A stretch of 64,000 nt of DNA from an uncultured Collinsella sp. (GTDB lineage: Bacteria > Actinomycetota > Coriobacteriia > Coriobacteriales > Coriobacteriaceae). Positions 8,786 to 20,116 of this stretch are shown here, piece after piece. Position 1 is the stretch's first letter. Every line of letters begins with the position of its first letter. The DNA lies in NCBI GenBank assembly GCA_902490305.1, contig CABUDI010000008.1:1-64000 (forward strand), read 5' to 3'. The translations under genes and the position numbers were made by a program. The notes below the pieces were generated by a model. It was not told where the DNA came from, did no database searches, and saw only the letters and a program-made list of their open reading frames with translations.

Positions 8786-8920
8786 TCAGTGTAAGAATTT
8801 TCGCTGAACAGGTCCGCCCCCCTCGAAGTCGGAGCCGATGCTCAACTTGAAGCCATTTTTTGCCGAGATGGAGAAATCGCCACTGATATCCATATCATGC
8901 TCGCGGCCAACCGCCCTCAT
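8786..8920 (-). other. Possible short ORF or coding relic in a 450-bp gap
   Basis: The 451-bp gap 8617-9067 has no full gene. On the minus strand a 44-codon frame reads MRAVGREHDMDISGDFSISA and continues to a TGA. Its composition looks protein-like, but there is no ribosome site and an in-frame stop lies a few codons upstream. It may be the decayed end of a lost gene or chance. The remaining sequence, apart from the terminator at its right end, shows nothing recognisable. Confidence 0.2.
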
Positions 8921-8974
8921 TTTCCGAAGTCCCACCCGTCACGTTATCAGGAGCCCGAAGTCAAAGAGATAGTA

Positions 8975-9020
8975 AAAGCCGATAGGGGCACATGTGATTC
9001 CATATGCCCCAATCGGCTTT
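8975..9020 (-). terminator. Rho-independent terminator of purMN
   Basis: Sixteen-base arms (8975-8990 and 9005-9020) pair with one mismatch around a 14-base loop. On the minus strand the stem runs into CTTTTACTATCTCTTT. It lies about 48 bp beyond the purN stop. Confidence 0.7.
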
Positions 9021-9067
9021 ATAGTCGTTTACGCCTCAGAGAAACCTAGGTGACCCGTTTACACGCG

Positions 9068-9766
9068 CTAGCGCGCCGGGTCAACTGCCACCTTGCCGCC
9101 CTCCAGCACGTGAACGCGACCGTCGGCGAGCATCTGCACGACCTCGGGATACAGCACATGCTCGATCGCGTGGATGTGCTCCTCGAGCGTGTCGACGTCC
9201 CAGCCCTCCTCGACAGCCAGCGCACGCTGGGCGATGATGGGGCCGTTGTCGTAGATCTCGTTGGCAAAGTGCACGGTCACGCCGGTCACCTTGACGCCGC
9301 GGGCAAACGCATCGTCGATCGCGTGGGCACCGGTAAAGCTCGGCAGCAGGGCCGGGTGCAGGTTGACCACGCGGTTGGGAAACGCTGCCAGCAGTGGCGT
9401 GTGCACCATGCGCATGTAGCCGGCCATGACCACATACTCGCAGCCGCGCTCGAGCAGCTCGTGCGCGATGATCTCGTCGGCAGCAATAGGGTCGGCGTAG
9501 ACATCCTTGGACAGCGTGAGCGTCTGGATACCCGCACGCTCTGCGCGCTGCAAACCCTTGGCCGAAGGGCGGCTCGACACTACGAGCTCAATCGAGGCGT
9601 TGAGCTCGCCGGCGGCGATCAGGTCGATCAACGCCTGCAAGTTGGTACCCGAACCGCTGATGAGCACGCCGATCTTGAGCGGCTCGGCGGTATCAGTGCC
9701 GGTCGGACGGCTATAGGGCACAAAGCCCAGGCCCTCGGCAGCAGCCATCTGCTCGTTAGCGCTCAT
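9068..9766 (-). CDS. purN: Phosphoribosylglycinamide formyltransferase
   Basis: PurN transfers a formyl group from 10-formyl-tetrahydrofolate to GAR, the third step of IMP synthesis, in the cytosol. The 232-residue protein shows the family landmarks: GVLISGSGTNLQALID for phosphate binding, the catalytic triad region (MAGYMRMV; NLHPALLPSFTGAHAI with Asn-His; then an Asp-containing segment, ANEIYDNGPIIAQ). It carries about 30 extra residues before the usual start. The ATG at 9766 overlaps the purM stop by 11 bases (ATGAGCGCTAA), so translation is probably coupled. A start 7 codons downstream (MAAAEG) is also possible. Confidence 0.95.
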   Translation of the reverse strand: MSANEQMAAAEGLGFVPYSRPTGTDTAEPLKIGVLISGSGTNLQALIDLIAAGELNASIELVVSSRPSAKGLQRAERAGIQTLTLSKDVYADPIAADEIIAHELLERGCEYVVMAGYMRMVHTPLLAAFPNRVVNLHPALLPSFTGAHAIDDAFARGVKVTGVTVHFANEIYDNGPIIAQRALAVEEGWDVDTLEEHIHAIEHVLYPEVVQMLADGRVHVLEGGKVAVDPAR

Positions 9767-10859
9767 CGGAGTACACGACCTTACCGGAGCCCTCGACGCA
9801 CTCGCCCACGCGGAACGGCTTCTCGCCCAGCGCGACCAGAGCCTCGGTCACCGCGGCCTCGTCCTCGGGAGCGACGATCAGGCACAGGCCAACGCCCATG
9901 TTGAAGGTCTTGCACGCCTCGTTGGGCGCAAGCTCGGCCTGGCGCGACACATAGGTGATAACGGGCGGAACGTCCCAGCCCATCTCGGCACCGTTGCGGG
10001 TGACCACGGCGTCGACGTCGTCGGCAAGCGCGCGGTTGAGGTTCTCGGTAATACCGCCGCCGGTGATGTGGGCAATGGCATGAACGTTGGCGCCACCGCG
10101 GAGCAGCTCCAGAATCGGCTTGACGTAAATGCGCGTAGGAGCCAGCAGGGCGTCTGCCAGCGATGCACCGCCGAGCTCCTCGAGCGGACGGCTCAGCTCC
10201 TCGGCCTTAGCGGCGGCCTCGGGCGTGCCCGGTTTGATGCCGTCGACGCCGATGACCTTGCGCACGAGCGAGTAGCCGTTGGAGTGCACGCCGGTGGAAG
10301 GCAGGCCCAGGATCACATCGCCGGGGCGAACGTTCGCCGGGTCGAGCATCTTGGGGCGGTCGACGACGCCCACGGTAAAGCCAGCGAGGTCGTAGTCGGC
10401 CGGAGCCATGACGCCCGGGTGCTCGGCCATCTCGCCACCCACGAGCGCGCAGCCCGCGAGCTTGCAGCCATCGGCCACGCCCTTGATGATCTTTGCCATG
10501 TGCTCGGCCTCGATGTGGCCGATGGCAACGTAGTCCAGGAAGAACAGCGGCTCGGCGCCCGAAGCCAAAATGTCGTTGACGCACATGGCGACCAGGTCCT
10601 GGCCCACCGTCTCGTGACGGTCCATGATCTGGGCGAGCACGAGCTTGGTGCCCACGCCGTCGGTACCGCTGATCAGGATCGGATCTTCCATATCCTTGAG
10701 CGCGGCGGCCGAAAACAGGCCACCAAAGCCACCGATGCCGCCGATGACCTCGGGGCGGTTAGTGTCCTTGACCATCTGCTTAATCGCATCGACGGCGCGG
10801 CCGCCCTCGGCGGTATCGACACCGGCGTCCTCATACGTCACATGTTTGCTGTCGCTCAT
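9756..10859 (-). CDS. purM: Phosphoribosylformylglycinamidine cyclo-ligase (AIR synthetase)
   Basis: PurM closes the imidazole ring, converting FGAM and ATP to AIR in purine synthesis. The 367-residue protein starts MSDSKHVTYEDAGVDTAEG, typical of the family. It contains GGFGGLF, the GTDGVGTKL substrate/ATP loop, the VNDILASGAEPLFFLDY motif and ALVGGEMAEHPG. The length is slightly above the usual 340-350. A GAGAGGAAGG site precedes the ATG. It overlaps purN downstream, and the leader upstream holds a strong hairpin at 10930-10954. Upstream purF has its own terminator, so purMN is probably a separate or read-through unit. Confidence 0.96.
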   Translation of the reverse strand: MSDSKHVTYEDAGVDTAEGGRAVDAIKQMVKDTNRPEVIGGIGGFGGLFSAAALKDMEDPILISGTDGVGTKLVLAQIMDRHETVGQDLVAMCVNDILASGAEPLFFLDYVAIGHIEAEHMAKIIKGVADGCKLAGCALVGGEMAEHPGVMAPADYDLAGFTVGVVDRPKMLDPANVRPGDVILGLPSTGVHSNGYSLVRKVIGVDGIKPGTPEAAAKAEELSRPLEELGGASLADALLAPTRIYVKPILELLRGGANVHAIAHITGGGITENLNRALADDVDAVVTRNGAEMGWDVPPVITYVSRQAELAPNEACKTFNMGVGLCLIVAPEDEAAVTEALVALGEKPFRVGECVEGSGKVVYSDER

Positions 10860-10929
10860 CTGAGCCTTCCTCTCCCACTACCGTGGCGCCGCGCGGGCGT
10901 CAAACGGTGCTCATAGTTGCGTTCATATC

Positions 10930-10954
10930 GGCGCACACCGCAGCGGTGCGCGCC
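10930..10954 (-). promoter_or_regulatory. GC-rich hairpin in the purM leader
   Basis: The arms 10930-10940 and 10944-10954 (ggcgcacaccg / cggtgcgcgcc) pair over 11 bases with one G-T wobble around a 3-base loop. It lies between the purF terminator and the purM start and has no T-run, so an RNA-folding or processing role is more likely than termination. Function is inferred. Confidence 0.35.
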
Positions 10955-10977
10955 GTCATATCAACAAAACAGCAGAT

Positions 10978-11018
10978 AAAACCTGCCAAAATAAACCTGT
11001 CCCTACATGGCAGGTTTT
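10978..11018 (-). terminator. Rho-independent terminator of purF
   Basis: Perfect 11-base arms (aaaacctgcca, 10978-10988, and tggcaggtttt, 11008-11018) flank a 19-base loop; the stem overlaps the purF stop codon. The minus-strand transcript ends in GGTTTTATCTGCTGTTTTG. Confidence 0.75.
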
Positions 11019-12687
11019 AGGCCTCTCCGTGCTCCTCTTCCCAGCTGCGGTCGTCGTATTTCTCGACCACGGCGTCGTCGTCAAAGTGCAGCGGCTTATC
11101 CAGGTTGCGGGGCTTAAAGCCCTCCATAAACTTGTCGCGGCCAAAGCTCTCGGGGATCGCCACGGGGTAGCGGCCGGTAAAGCACGCATCGCAGTAGCCG
11201 CCCTTGGGCATGACCTTCAGCAGGCCCTCGACCGAAAGGAAGGCTAGCGAATCGGCGCCGATGTACTCGCAAATCTCGTCGACCGTCTTGTTGGCGCTGA
11301 TCAGCTGCGACTGCACGTCGGTATCGATGCCATAGAAGCACGGCCAGATGACCTCGGGCGAGTTGATGCGGATGTGAATCTCCTTGGCGCCGGCGTTGCG
11401 CAGCATCTTGACGAGCTGCACCATGGTGGTGCCGCGCACGATGGAGTCGTCGATGACGACCAGGCGCTTGCCCTCGATATTGTCGCGCAGCGGGTTAAGC
11501 TTCATGCGCACGCCCATGGCGCGCAGCTCCTGCGTGGGCTCAATAAACGTGCGGCCCACGTAACGGTTCTTGATGAGGCCCTCGCCAAAGGGAATGCCGC
11601 TCTCGTGCGAATACCCCTCCGCGGGCGGCAGGCCGGAGTCGGGCACGCCGATGACCAGGTCGGCCTCGACGGGCTCCTCATGTGCCAGCTGACGACCCAT
11701 GTCATAACGGCAGGCGTAGACACTCTTGCCGTTCATGATGGAGTCGGGGCGAGCGAAGTAGACCTGCTCAAAGATGCAGTTAGCAGGCTCTTCGGCAGCG
11801 GGCACACCCTGCTCGGACACAAGACCCTCGGCGCTGATGCGCAAAATCTCACCGGGACGGACGTCGCGGACGTACTCGGCGCCCACAATGTCGAGCGCAC
11901 AGGTCTCGGAGGCAACGACCCAGCCGCCGGCACGCGTGACATGGGTGGTGGCGTCGACCGTCGCGGCGCCGTCCTGCGACGGCAGCTGCGAAACGGATGC
12001 GGCATCGGCCTGGTCCAGGCCCTCGTCCACCAGCTTGCCCAGCACGAGCGGGCGAATGCCGTGCGGATCGCGGAATGCGTAGAGCGCCTGCTCGTTGATG
12101 AGCGTCATGGCGTAGCCGCCGCGCACGAGCTCCATGGTCTTGCGAATGCCCTCGCGCAGATGGCCAGTACGCTGAGTAAAGTAGCCGATGAGTTTGGTCG
12201 CGACCTCGGAATCCGAGTTGGAGAGGAACGGCACGCCCAGCTCGATCAGCTGGCGGCGCAGCTCGTCGGTGTTGACGAGGGTGCCGTTGTGCGCGAGCGC
12301 GATAATGACGCTATTGATGGTAGAGAGGTGCGGCTGAGAGGCTTCCCAGCTCTTGGCGCCGGCGGTGCCGTAGCGCACATGACCCACGGCCAGCTGACCG
12401 GAGAGCGTCGACAAGTCGGCATTGGAGAACACGCGGTCGAGCAGGCCCAGGTCCTTGCGGACCATAACCGTACCGCCGTCACCAACGGCGATTCCCGCCG
12501 ATTCTTGGCCACGGTGCTGCAGTGCACGCAGGCCAAAGTACGTCAGTCGAGCCACGTCGCGATCGGGCGCCCAGACACCAAAAACGCCGCATTCCTCATG
12601 CAGCTGGTCGGAGTCCGGATCATACGTCGACATGGCGTTCACCTGTCCCGCGGCACGCTCGGCCGCGCGGATGGTTTCTTGAGACAT
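11017..12687 (-). CDS. purF: Amidophosphoribosyltransferase
   Basis: PurF makes 5-phosphoribosylamine from PRPP and glutamine, the committed step of purine synthesis. It is a class II glutamine amidotransferase. The 556-residue protein has a 32-residue leader ending in HEE before Cys33 (ECGVFGVWAP), the expected N-terminal nucleophile after propeptide removal. The PRPP loop VVIDDSIVRGTT is intact. The Cys residues in VIWPCFYG and GGYCDACFTGRYP match the Bacillus-type iron-sulphur form. The ATG at 12687 is preceded by GAGGGG. A perfect TATAAT lies about 45 bp upstream. It precedes purMN but ends in its own terminator. Confidence 0.96.
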   Translation of the reverse strand: MSQETIRAAERAAGQVNAMSTYDPDSDQLHEECGVFGVWAPDRDVARLTYFGLRALQHRGQESAGIAVGDGGTVMVRKDLGLLDRVFSNADLSTLSGQLAVGHVRYGTAGAKSWEASQPHLSTINSVIIALAHNGTLVNTDELRRQLIELGVPFLSNSDSEVATKLIGYFTQRTGHLREGIRKTMELVRGGYAMTLINEQALYAFRDPHGIRPLVLGKLVDEGLDQADAASVSQLPSQDGAATVDATTHVTRAGGWVVASETCALDIVGAEYVRDVRPGEILRISAEGLVSEQGVPAAEEPANCIFEQVYFARPDSIMNGKSVYACRYDMGRQLAHEEPVEADLVIGVPDSGLPPAEGYSHESGIPFGEGLIKNRYVGRTFIEPTQELRAMGVRMKLNPLRDNIEGKRLVVIDDSIVRGTTMVQLVKMLRNAGAKEIHIRINSPEVIWPCFYGIDTDVQSQLISANKTVDEICEYIGADSLAFLSVEGLLKVMPKGGYCDACFTGRYPVAIPESFGRDKFMEGFKPRNLDKPLHFDDDAVVEKYDDRSWEEEHGEA

Positions 12688-12728
12688 GGCATCCCCTCAG
12701 AGCCTCGTTTTTTGGCGTTACCCGCCTT

Positions 12729-12734
12729 ATTATA
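12729..12734 (-). promoter_or_regulatory. Probable -10 element of the purF promoter
   Basis: A perfect TATAAT reads on the minus strand 42-47 bp upstream of the purF ATG. No good -35 hexamer lies 16-18 bases further up, so the promoter may need an activator. No purine riboswitch was recognised in this leader. Confidence 0.4.
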
Positions 12735-12962
12735 CGCACGGCGCGACGCGCTCCCCAGCGCATGAGCACCGCTTTTTAAAAGCCCACCGAGCTAATAATC
12801 CGTTTTGCGGCCAAACATTTATTTGGCTACACGACATGGACGCCAGTGCCGCGCCGCGCCCACCGTTGAGGGTTGCATTGTTGCAATTGGGACGTTCGTC
12901 CTGTCTTTTGGCAGGTTGGCGGCGTATCCTTGTAACCTAGGACAAAGCGAGAAAGGTTCTGT

Positions 12963-14192
12963 ATGGATCGAAACGAACTCGACCCCAGCGTCCCCAGCGC
13001 CACGGAGGTCAAGAAGATTCCCCTCATCATTAAGGTGTACGCCGTCCTGTGCATCCTGTCCGGCGTGGGCACACTCCCGTCGGTCACCGCCTTTATGTGG
13101 CAGGTCATCACCGCGCTCATCAACGGCAACGCCGCCGAAAAACTCGGCGACAATATGCTGGTCTCGGTTGGACTCATCGTCGCCGGCATCATGCTCTCTG
13201 CAGCAAGTGCCGTCATCCTGATCATCTTTGGCCTGGACCTTATCAAAAACCAGCGCCGCAACGCCGCCCGCCTGTCCTACATCCTTATTGCATTCACCGT
13301 CGTCGAGCTTTTGGTCGACGTGATGCTCCAGGGTATCGGGCTCTTCTTGCTTCGTCCCGCTATTCAGCTCGGTATCCTCATCGCGCTTTCGGCAACCGTC
13401 GACCCCACGCTTCGCCAGGAGCGCGAACTGCAGCGCCGCCTGCAGGAGATGCTCGACCGCGACGCCGCCGCCGAGGGCATGCTCGGCCGCGATGAAACCG
13501 GCGAGGGTTACATCAAGCTCAACTACTTCAACCTGTTCTGGGTATTCCTCGTCTGCTGCGTGCTCGGCCTGATCGCCGAGGACATCTGGCACATGACGGT
13601 CGACGACCCAGGCGTCTACCAGGACCGCGCCGGCATGCTGTTTGGTCCCTTCAGCCCCATCTATGGCTTTGGCGCCGTACTCATGACCATGGTGCTCAAC
13701 CGCTTCTATAAAAAGAACCCCATCATCATTTTCCTGGTAAGCGCTGTACTCGGCGCGAGCTTTGAGGTGTTCGTGGGCTGGTTTATGCAGACCTCATTTG
13801 GCGTGGTCTCGTGGAGCTACTCGCACATGAAGCTGTTCGGCATGCCCGACCCGCTCGCCGTCCTTACGGGCGGACGCACCTGCACGGGCTTTGCCTGCCT
13901 GTGGGGCCTGGGTGGCCTTATCTGGATCAAGCTGCTGCTGCCGAGGCTGCTCAAGCTCATCAACATGATTCCGTGGAAGAGTCGCTACTCGGCTACCGTC
14001 ATCTTTACCGTCATTATGCTGGTCGACGGCGTCATGACGCTGCAGTCGCTCGACTACTGGTACCAGCGCGTCAACGGCACGGAGCCGGATATTCCCGTCG
14101 CGCAGTTCTACGGCAAGTATTTCGATAACGACTACATGGAGAACCGCTTCCAGAGCATGACCATGAGCCCCAAGGATGCGACGCGCGTGTAG
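12963..14192 (+). CDS. CmpB-like (PF06541) multi-pass membrane protein
   Basis: This 409-residue membrane protein has two halves. Residues of about 20-145 hold three to four helices (VYAVLCILSGVGTLPSVTAF, MLVSVGLIVAGIMLSAASAVI and others). From about residue 180 the protein matches the family annotated as putative ABC transporter permease CmpB: FNLFWVFLVCCVLGLIAED, GPFSPIYGFGAVL, ASFEVFVGWFMQ, GRTCTGFACLWGLGGL. No transporter ATPase is adjacent and the family function is unproven. The ATG follows GAAAGG by 6 bases. It is divergent from purF and is closed by a hairpin terminator. Confidence 0.8.
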   Translation: MDRNELDPSVPSATEVKKIPLIIKVYAVLCILSGVGTLPSVTAFMWQVITALINGNAAEKLGDNMLVSVGLIVAGIMLSAASAVILIIFGLDLIKNQRRNAARLSYILIAFTVVELLVDVMLQGIGLFLLRPAIQLGILIALSATVDPTLRQERELQRRLQEMLDRDAAAEGMLGRDETGEGYIKLNYFNLFWVFLVCCVLGLIAEDIWHMTVDDPGVYQDRAGMLFGPFSPIYGFGAVLMTMVLNRFYKKNPIIIFLVSAVLGASFEVFVGWFMQTSFGVVSWSYSHMKLFGMPDPLAVLTGGRTCTGFACLWGLGGLIWIKLLLPRLLKLINMIPWKSRYSATVIFTVIMLVDGVMTLQSLDYWYQRVNGTEPDIPVAQFYGKYFDNDYMENRFQSMTMSPKDATRV

Positions 14193-14225
14193 CGCCACGC
14201 AATGCCGAGATTTTCCAACGCGCAG

Positions 14226-14267
14226 AAAAGCCCGCTGGCAGACTGATTGAACTGCCAGTGGGCTTTT
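14226..14267 (+). terminator. Rho-independent terminator
   Basis: Sixteen-base arms (14226-14241 and 14252-14267) pair with one wobble around a 10-base loop and end in GGGCTTTTGC. It lies 34 bp after the CmpB-like gene and probably also stops the convergent MoaE-like gene. Confidence 0.75.
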
Positions 14268-14299
14268 GCTATAGATGGACTCGAATTGATCGCAAAGTC

Positions 14300-14716
14300 C
14301 TATGCCTCGCGCTCGACCTCGCTCACACACTCATTTTTGATGGTACCGACGAGTGCCTGCAGCGCATCGACCACATGCGGGCGAATGTCTCCGCCAATGA
14401 GCACGAGCATGATGTCGTCGCCCACGGCAAGCTCGCCGCTCGCCAACCACACGCGCACGTAGCCGATACCCGGCATCGCAAGCGTTGCCTCGATAGCGGC
14501 CTGCACCTTATCGGCATCGAAGCCAAACACCATGCCGCCTACCTTATGTCCAGGCGCCACACCATCTGTCTCGACCCCACGCACCTCGGACTTAGGCGTC
14601 GCACGCACCACGCCGTTGTGTGTCAGGTACATCCCGCAATCAGCCGCCGAAACATCGGCCTTGGCTTCGCGCAGCCAAGCATCAACCGAAGGCATCGATT
14701 TGCCGCTTTCAAGCAT
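14300..14716 (-). CDS. MoaE-like molybdopterin synthase catalytic subunit family protein
   Basis: The 138-residue product has a MoaE-type fold signature: VGGMVFGFDADKVQAAIEAT, GIGYVRVWLASGELAVGDD and RPHVVDALQALVGTIKNEC. In MoaE the large subunit of molybdopterin synthase adds sulphur to precursor Z. The upstream half is short and divergent, and no moaA, moaC or moaD lies nearby, so cofactor synthesis is not assured. AAGGAG precedes twin ATGs at 14719 and 14716; I chose the second for spacing. A longer frame to 14770 would run back towards the sortase gene and has no ribosome site. Confidence 0.65.
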   Translation of the reverse strand: MLESGKSMPSVDAWLREAKADVSAADCGMYLTHNGVVRATPKSEVRGVETDGVAPGHKVGGMVFGFDADKVQAAIEATLAMPGIGYVRVWLASGELAVGDDIMLVLIGGDIRPHVVDALQALVGTIKNECVSEVEREA

Positions 14717-14771
14717 CATTTCTCCTTTTGATTTCCAGGGTAGTCTTTTTGAGACAGGGCTCCCGGACACT

Positions 14772-15770
14772 TTATTCCTCGACCGGCGTGAGCACCATGA
14801 CTGCGCGCGTATTGCTAAATGACAGCGAACGGCAGGTCACAAGCGTTACGACCTTGGTTGCCGAAGCGGCGCGATCAGTGGCATCGCTCGCCACGGCAGA
14901 GGCACCGTCGAGCATCTCGGACAAGTAATTCTTCAGTCCGTCATCGCCCTCAAAGTTGGGCGTGCGCGCCTTGGCATACGTGTCCTCGACCACCTTGGTC
15001 GCCAGCGGACGCAGCTTATACGTCGCATCGCGTGTGATGTAGTACACGTATTCCATGCTGTCGAACGTCGCTTGATCGGTCGTATCCGAAATCACGTTGA
15101 ACATCGAACCGTCGTTCATATGATGACCGTAAATCGTGGTCTGCTGATCCACCATGCCCGGCGCGGTGTCGTCGCTATCCAAGAAGATGGCTCCCGAGGC
15201 ATTGGCGGTGCCGTCGAACAGCGTGTTGAGGTACTTGGAGTTGTTGTTGGTCTGCACCACGGGGTAGTTGATGTTGGTGCCGGGCGCGTAAATCCAACCC
15301 ACAACCTCGGGATTTGTCTGGGCAAGCGCATTGAAGTCGATAATCGGCACGCCACTGGCGTCCTTATCGCTCACATATTGCTTTTCGATCTTTTGATACG
15401 ACTCGCTCGCCTGCTTGTAGCCAATCTGCGCGTTGATAAAGATGGCGGCGGCGGCAACGATCAGGCCAATGCCGATAATGATGAGCAGTATGGGAATGAC
15501 GGAGCGGCGCTTTTTGCGCGGCGGCTCGGTATAGCTCGATGGCGCGGTATGCGCCGAAGAGCGAGGTGGCTTCTTGGCCGTACTGTATGACGAGGGGCGA
15601 TATGCAGCAGGCGTATCCTGACGGCGATGCTTCGCCGGCGTCACGGGGCGCGGCGCGCGCGGCTGCTGAGGAGAGGATGTCCGACCCTGCTGCGACGCGC
15701 GGGCTGCTCCCGACTTGACTGGATCGGGAATCCGAGAAGCCGAAAAACGCTTTCCCTGATAGTCGGACAT
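14772..15770 (-). CDS. Class B sortase
   Basis: This 332-residue protein starts with a long Pro/Ser/Arg-rich cytoplasmic tail (1-90). One membrane helix follows (about 91-113) and then an extracellular transpeptidase domain. The active-site residues are visible: His216/217 in TIYGHHMNDGSMF, Cys313 in TLVTC and Arg322. NYPVVQTNNNSKYLNTLFDG is typical of class B. Such sortases cleave a C-terminal sorting motif and attach the protein to peptidoglycan or pilin. No substrate with such a motif is encoded next to it. The start is set by AAGGAGAG before the ATG. It lies 36 bp beyond purE on the same strand. Confidence 0.88.
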   Translation of the reverse strand: MSDYQGKRFSASRIPDPVKSGAARASQQGRTSSPQQPRAPRPVTPAKHRRQDTPAAYRPSSYSTAKKPPRSSAHTAPSSYTEPPRKKRRSVIPILLIIIGIGLIVAAAAIFINAQIGYKQASESYQKIEKQYVSDKDASGVPIIDFNALAQTNPEVVGWIYAPGTNINYPVVQTNNNSKYLNTLFDGTANASGAIFLDSDDTAPGMVDQQTTIYGHHMNDGSMFNVISDTTDQATFDSMEYVYYITRDATYKLRPLATKVVEDTYAKARTPNFEGDDGLKNYLSEMLDGASAVASDATDRAASATKVVTLVTCRSLSFSNTRAVMVLTPVEE

Positions 15771-15806
15771 GGCTCTCCTTATGTTGCAAATGGACTGGCA
15801 GAGCGC

Positions 15807-16271
15807 TTAGGCGTCAGCCATCTCTTGCTTCATCTTCTCGATAACCTTGCGGTACTCGGGGTCGCATGCGCCCAGAATCTGCGTGGCGTAAATGGCAGCG
15901 TTCTTGGCACCGTTGATGGCCACACAGGCAACGGGCACGCCCGAAGGCATCTGCACCATCGACAGCAGCGAGTCCATACCACCCAGATCGCTCGTCTTCA
16001 TAGGCACGCCGATAACCGGCAGCGGCGTAAACGCAGCCACGACACCGCCCAGGTGAGCAGCCTTGCCGGCGGCAGCGATAATCACCTTGATGCCGCGGTC
16101 GGCAGCGGTCGAGGCCCACTCATGGACCTTCGCCGGCGTGCGGTGCGCGCTTGCAATCACGAGCTCATAGGGCACGCCCAGTGCCTCGAGCTCGGCGGTG
16201 CAACCTTCCATAACGCCCAGATCGGACTTGGAGCCCATGATGATCCCGACAACCGGCTTCTGATCTGCCAT
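15807..16271 (-). CDS. purE: N5-carboxyaminoimidazole ribonucleotide mutase
   Basis: PurE moves the carboxyl group of N5-CAIR to make CAIR in purine synthesis. The 154-residue protein has the class I signature: VGIIMGSKSDLGVMEGC for the nucleotide site, ASAHRTPAKVHEWA with the key His, and GVPMKTSDLGGMDSLLSMVQMPSGVPVA (in part). The ATG at 16271 is 9 bases after AGGAGG; a TTG at 16277 is also possible and would add two residues. No purK follows here. The sortase gene lies just downstream, and upstream is a 529-bp gap rich in repeats. Confidence 0.95.
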   Translation of the reverse strand: MADQKPVVGIIMGSKSDLGVMEGCTAELEALGVPYELVIASAHRTPAKVHEWASTAADRGIKVIIAAAGKAAHLGGVVAAFTPLPVIGVPMKTSDLGGMDSLLSMVQMPSGVPVACVAINGAKNAAIYATQILGACDPEYRKVIEKMKQEMADA

Positions 16272-16366
16272 AAACAAAGACCTCCTGTTGAGAGCGGTGA
16301 CGCGGCGGATCCGCGACCCTTAACTACTGAGAGTAGTATAGCTGCTCCCGTCCCTGCGGTCTGCGT

Positions 16367-16438
16367 GGTGGCGGCTGAGCCTTTCCCTCGGGAACTGGGC
16401 TTCGCGAAGTTTCCCAAGGGAAAGGCTCAGCCGCCACC
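16367..16438. repeat. Long perfect intergenic palindrome
   Basis: Two 22-base arms (16367-16388 and 16417-16438; ggtggcggctgagcctttcc...) are perfectly complementary. The 28-base centre itself holds cttcgcgaag. It lies in the 529-bp gap between purE and carB, where no gene is supported. There is no T-run, so it is unlike a simple terminator. Confidence 0.85.
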
Positions 16439-16441
16439 CTG

Positions 16442-16481
16442 CGACCTGCCGGGGATTGCTATGACGTACTTTGGCTGAAAT
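16442..16481. repeat. 40-bp direct repeat, copy 1
   Basis: This 40-bp segment, with core ggggattgctatgacgtac, recurs 105 bp downstream at 16547-16586 with two mismatches. It begins 3 bp after the 22-bp palindrome. It is not coding. Confidence 0.8.
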
Positions 16482-16546
16482 AAATGAGCTCCGGTTGCTA
16501 CGCAAAGTCGTTCAGATGAAAACACCGGGCCGCCGCAGAGCACCTT

Positions 16547-16586
16547 CGACCTACCGGGGATTGCTATGACGTACGTTGGCTGAAAT
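16547..16586. repeat. 40-bp direct repeat, copy 2
   Basis: Second copy of the 16442-16481 repeat, two mismatches in 40 bases. A hairpin follows 6 bp later. The copies suggest a dispersed intergenic element or a local duplication. Confidence 0.8.
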
Positions 16587-16592
16587 ATTAAT

Positions 16593-16628
16593 GTGGGCTC
16601 TGTGGTTCATTCGAACGACAGAGCCCAC
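16593..16628. terminator. Hairpin, probable terminator beyond carB
   Basis: Perfect 11-base arms (gtgggctctgt, 16593-16603, and acagagcccac, 16618-16628) with a 14-base loop. T-rich sequence follows on the plus side (CGTTTTC) and an AT-rich stretch on the minus side. It is the nearest strong stem after the carB stop, 170 bp away. The GC-rich stretch 16690-16800 shows no gene. Confidence 0.5.
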
Positions 16629-16800
16629 ACTCGTTTTCTATTCAGCCCTAGTCATCGCGCAAAGCCCCTTCAGCAGCACACGGTGCAACCGAGTCACCGC
16701 AGGCCGGGGCGGGAGGGGCCGTGTTTCCTCCTGAGCGACTCTGCTTGCAGCCGGAGCGAGGGGGGAACTCGGCCCCCTCCGCCCCGGCCGGCCAGGTCAA

Positions 16801-20115
<3,315 letters not shown>

Positions 20116-20116
20116 A

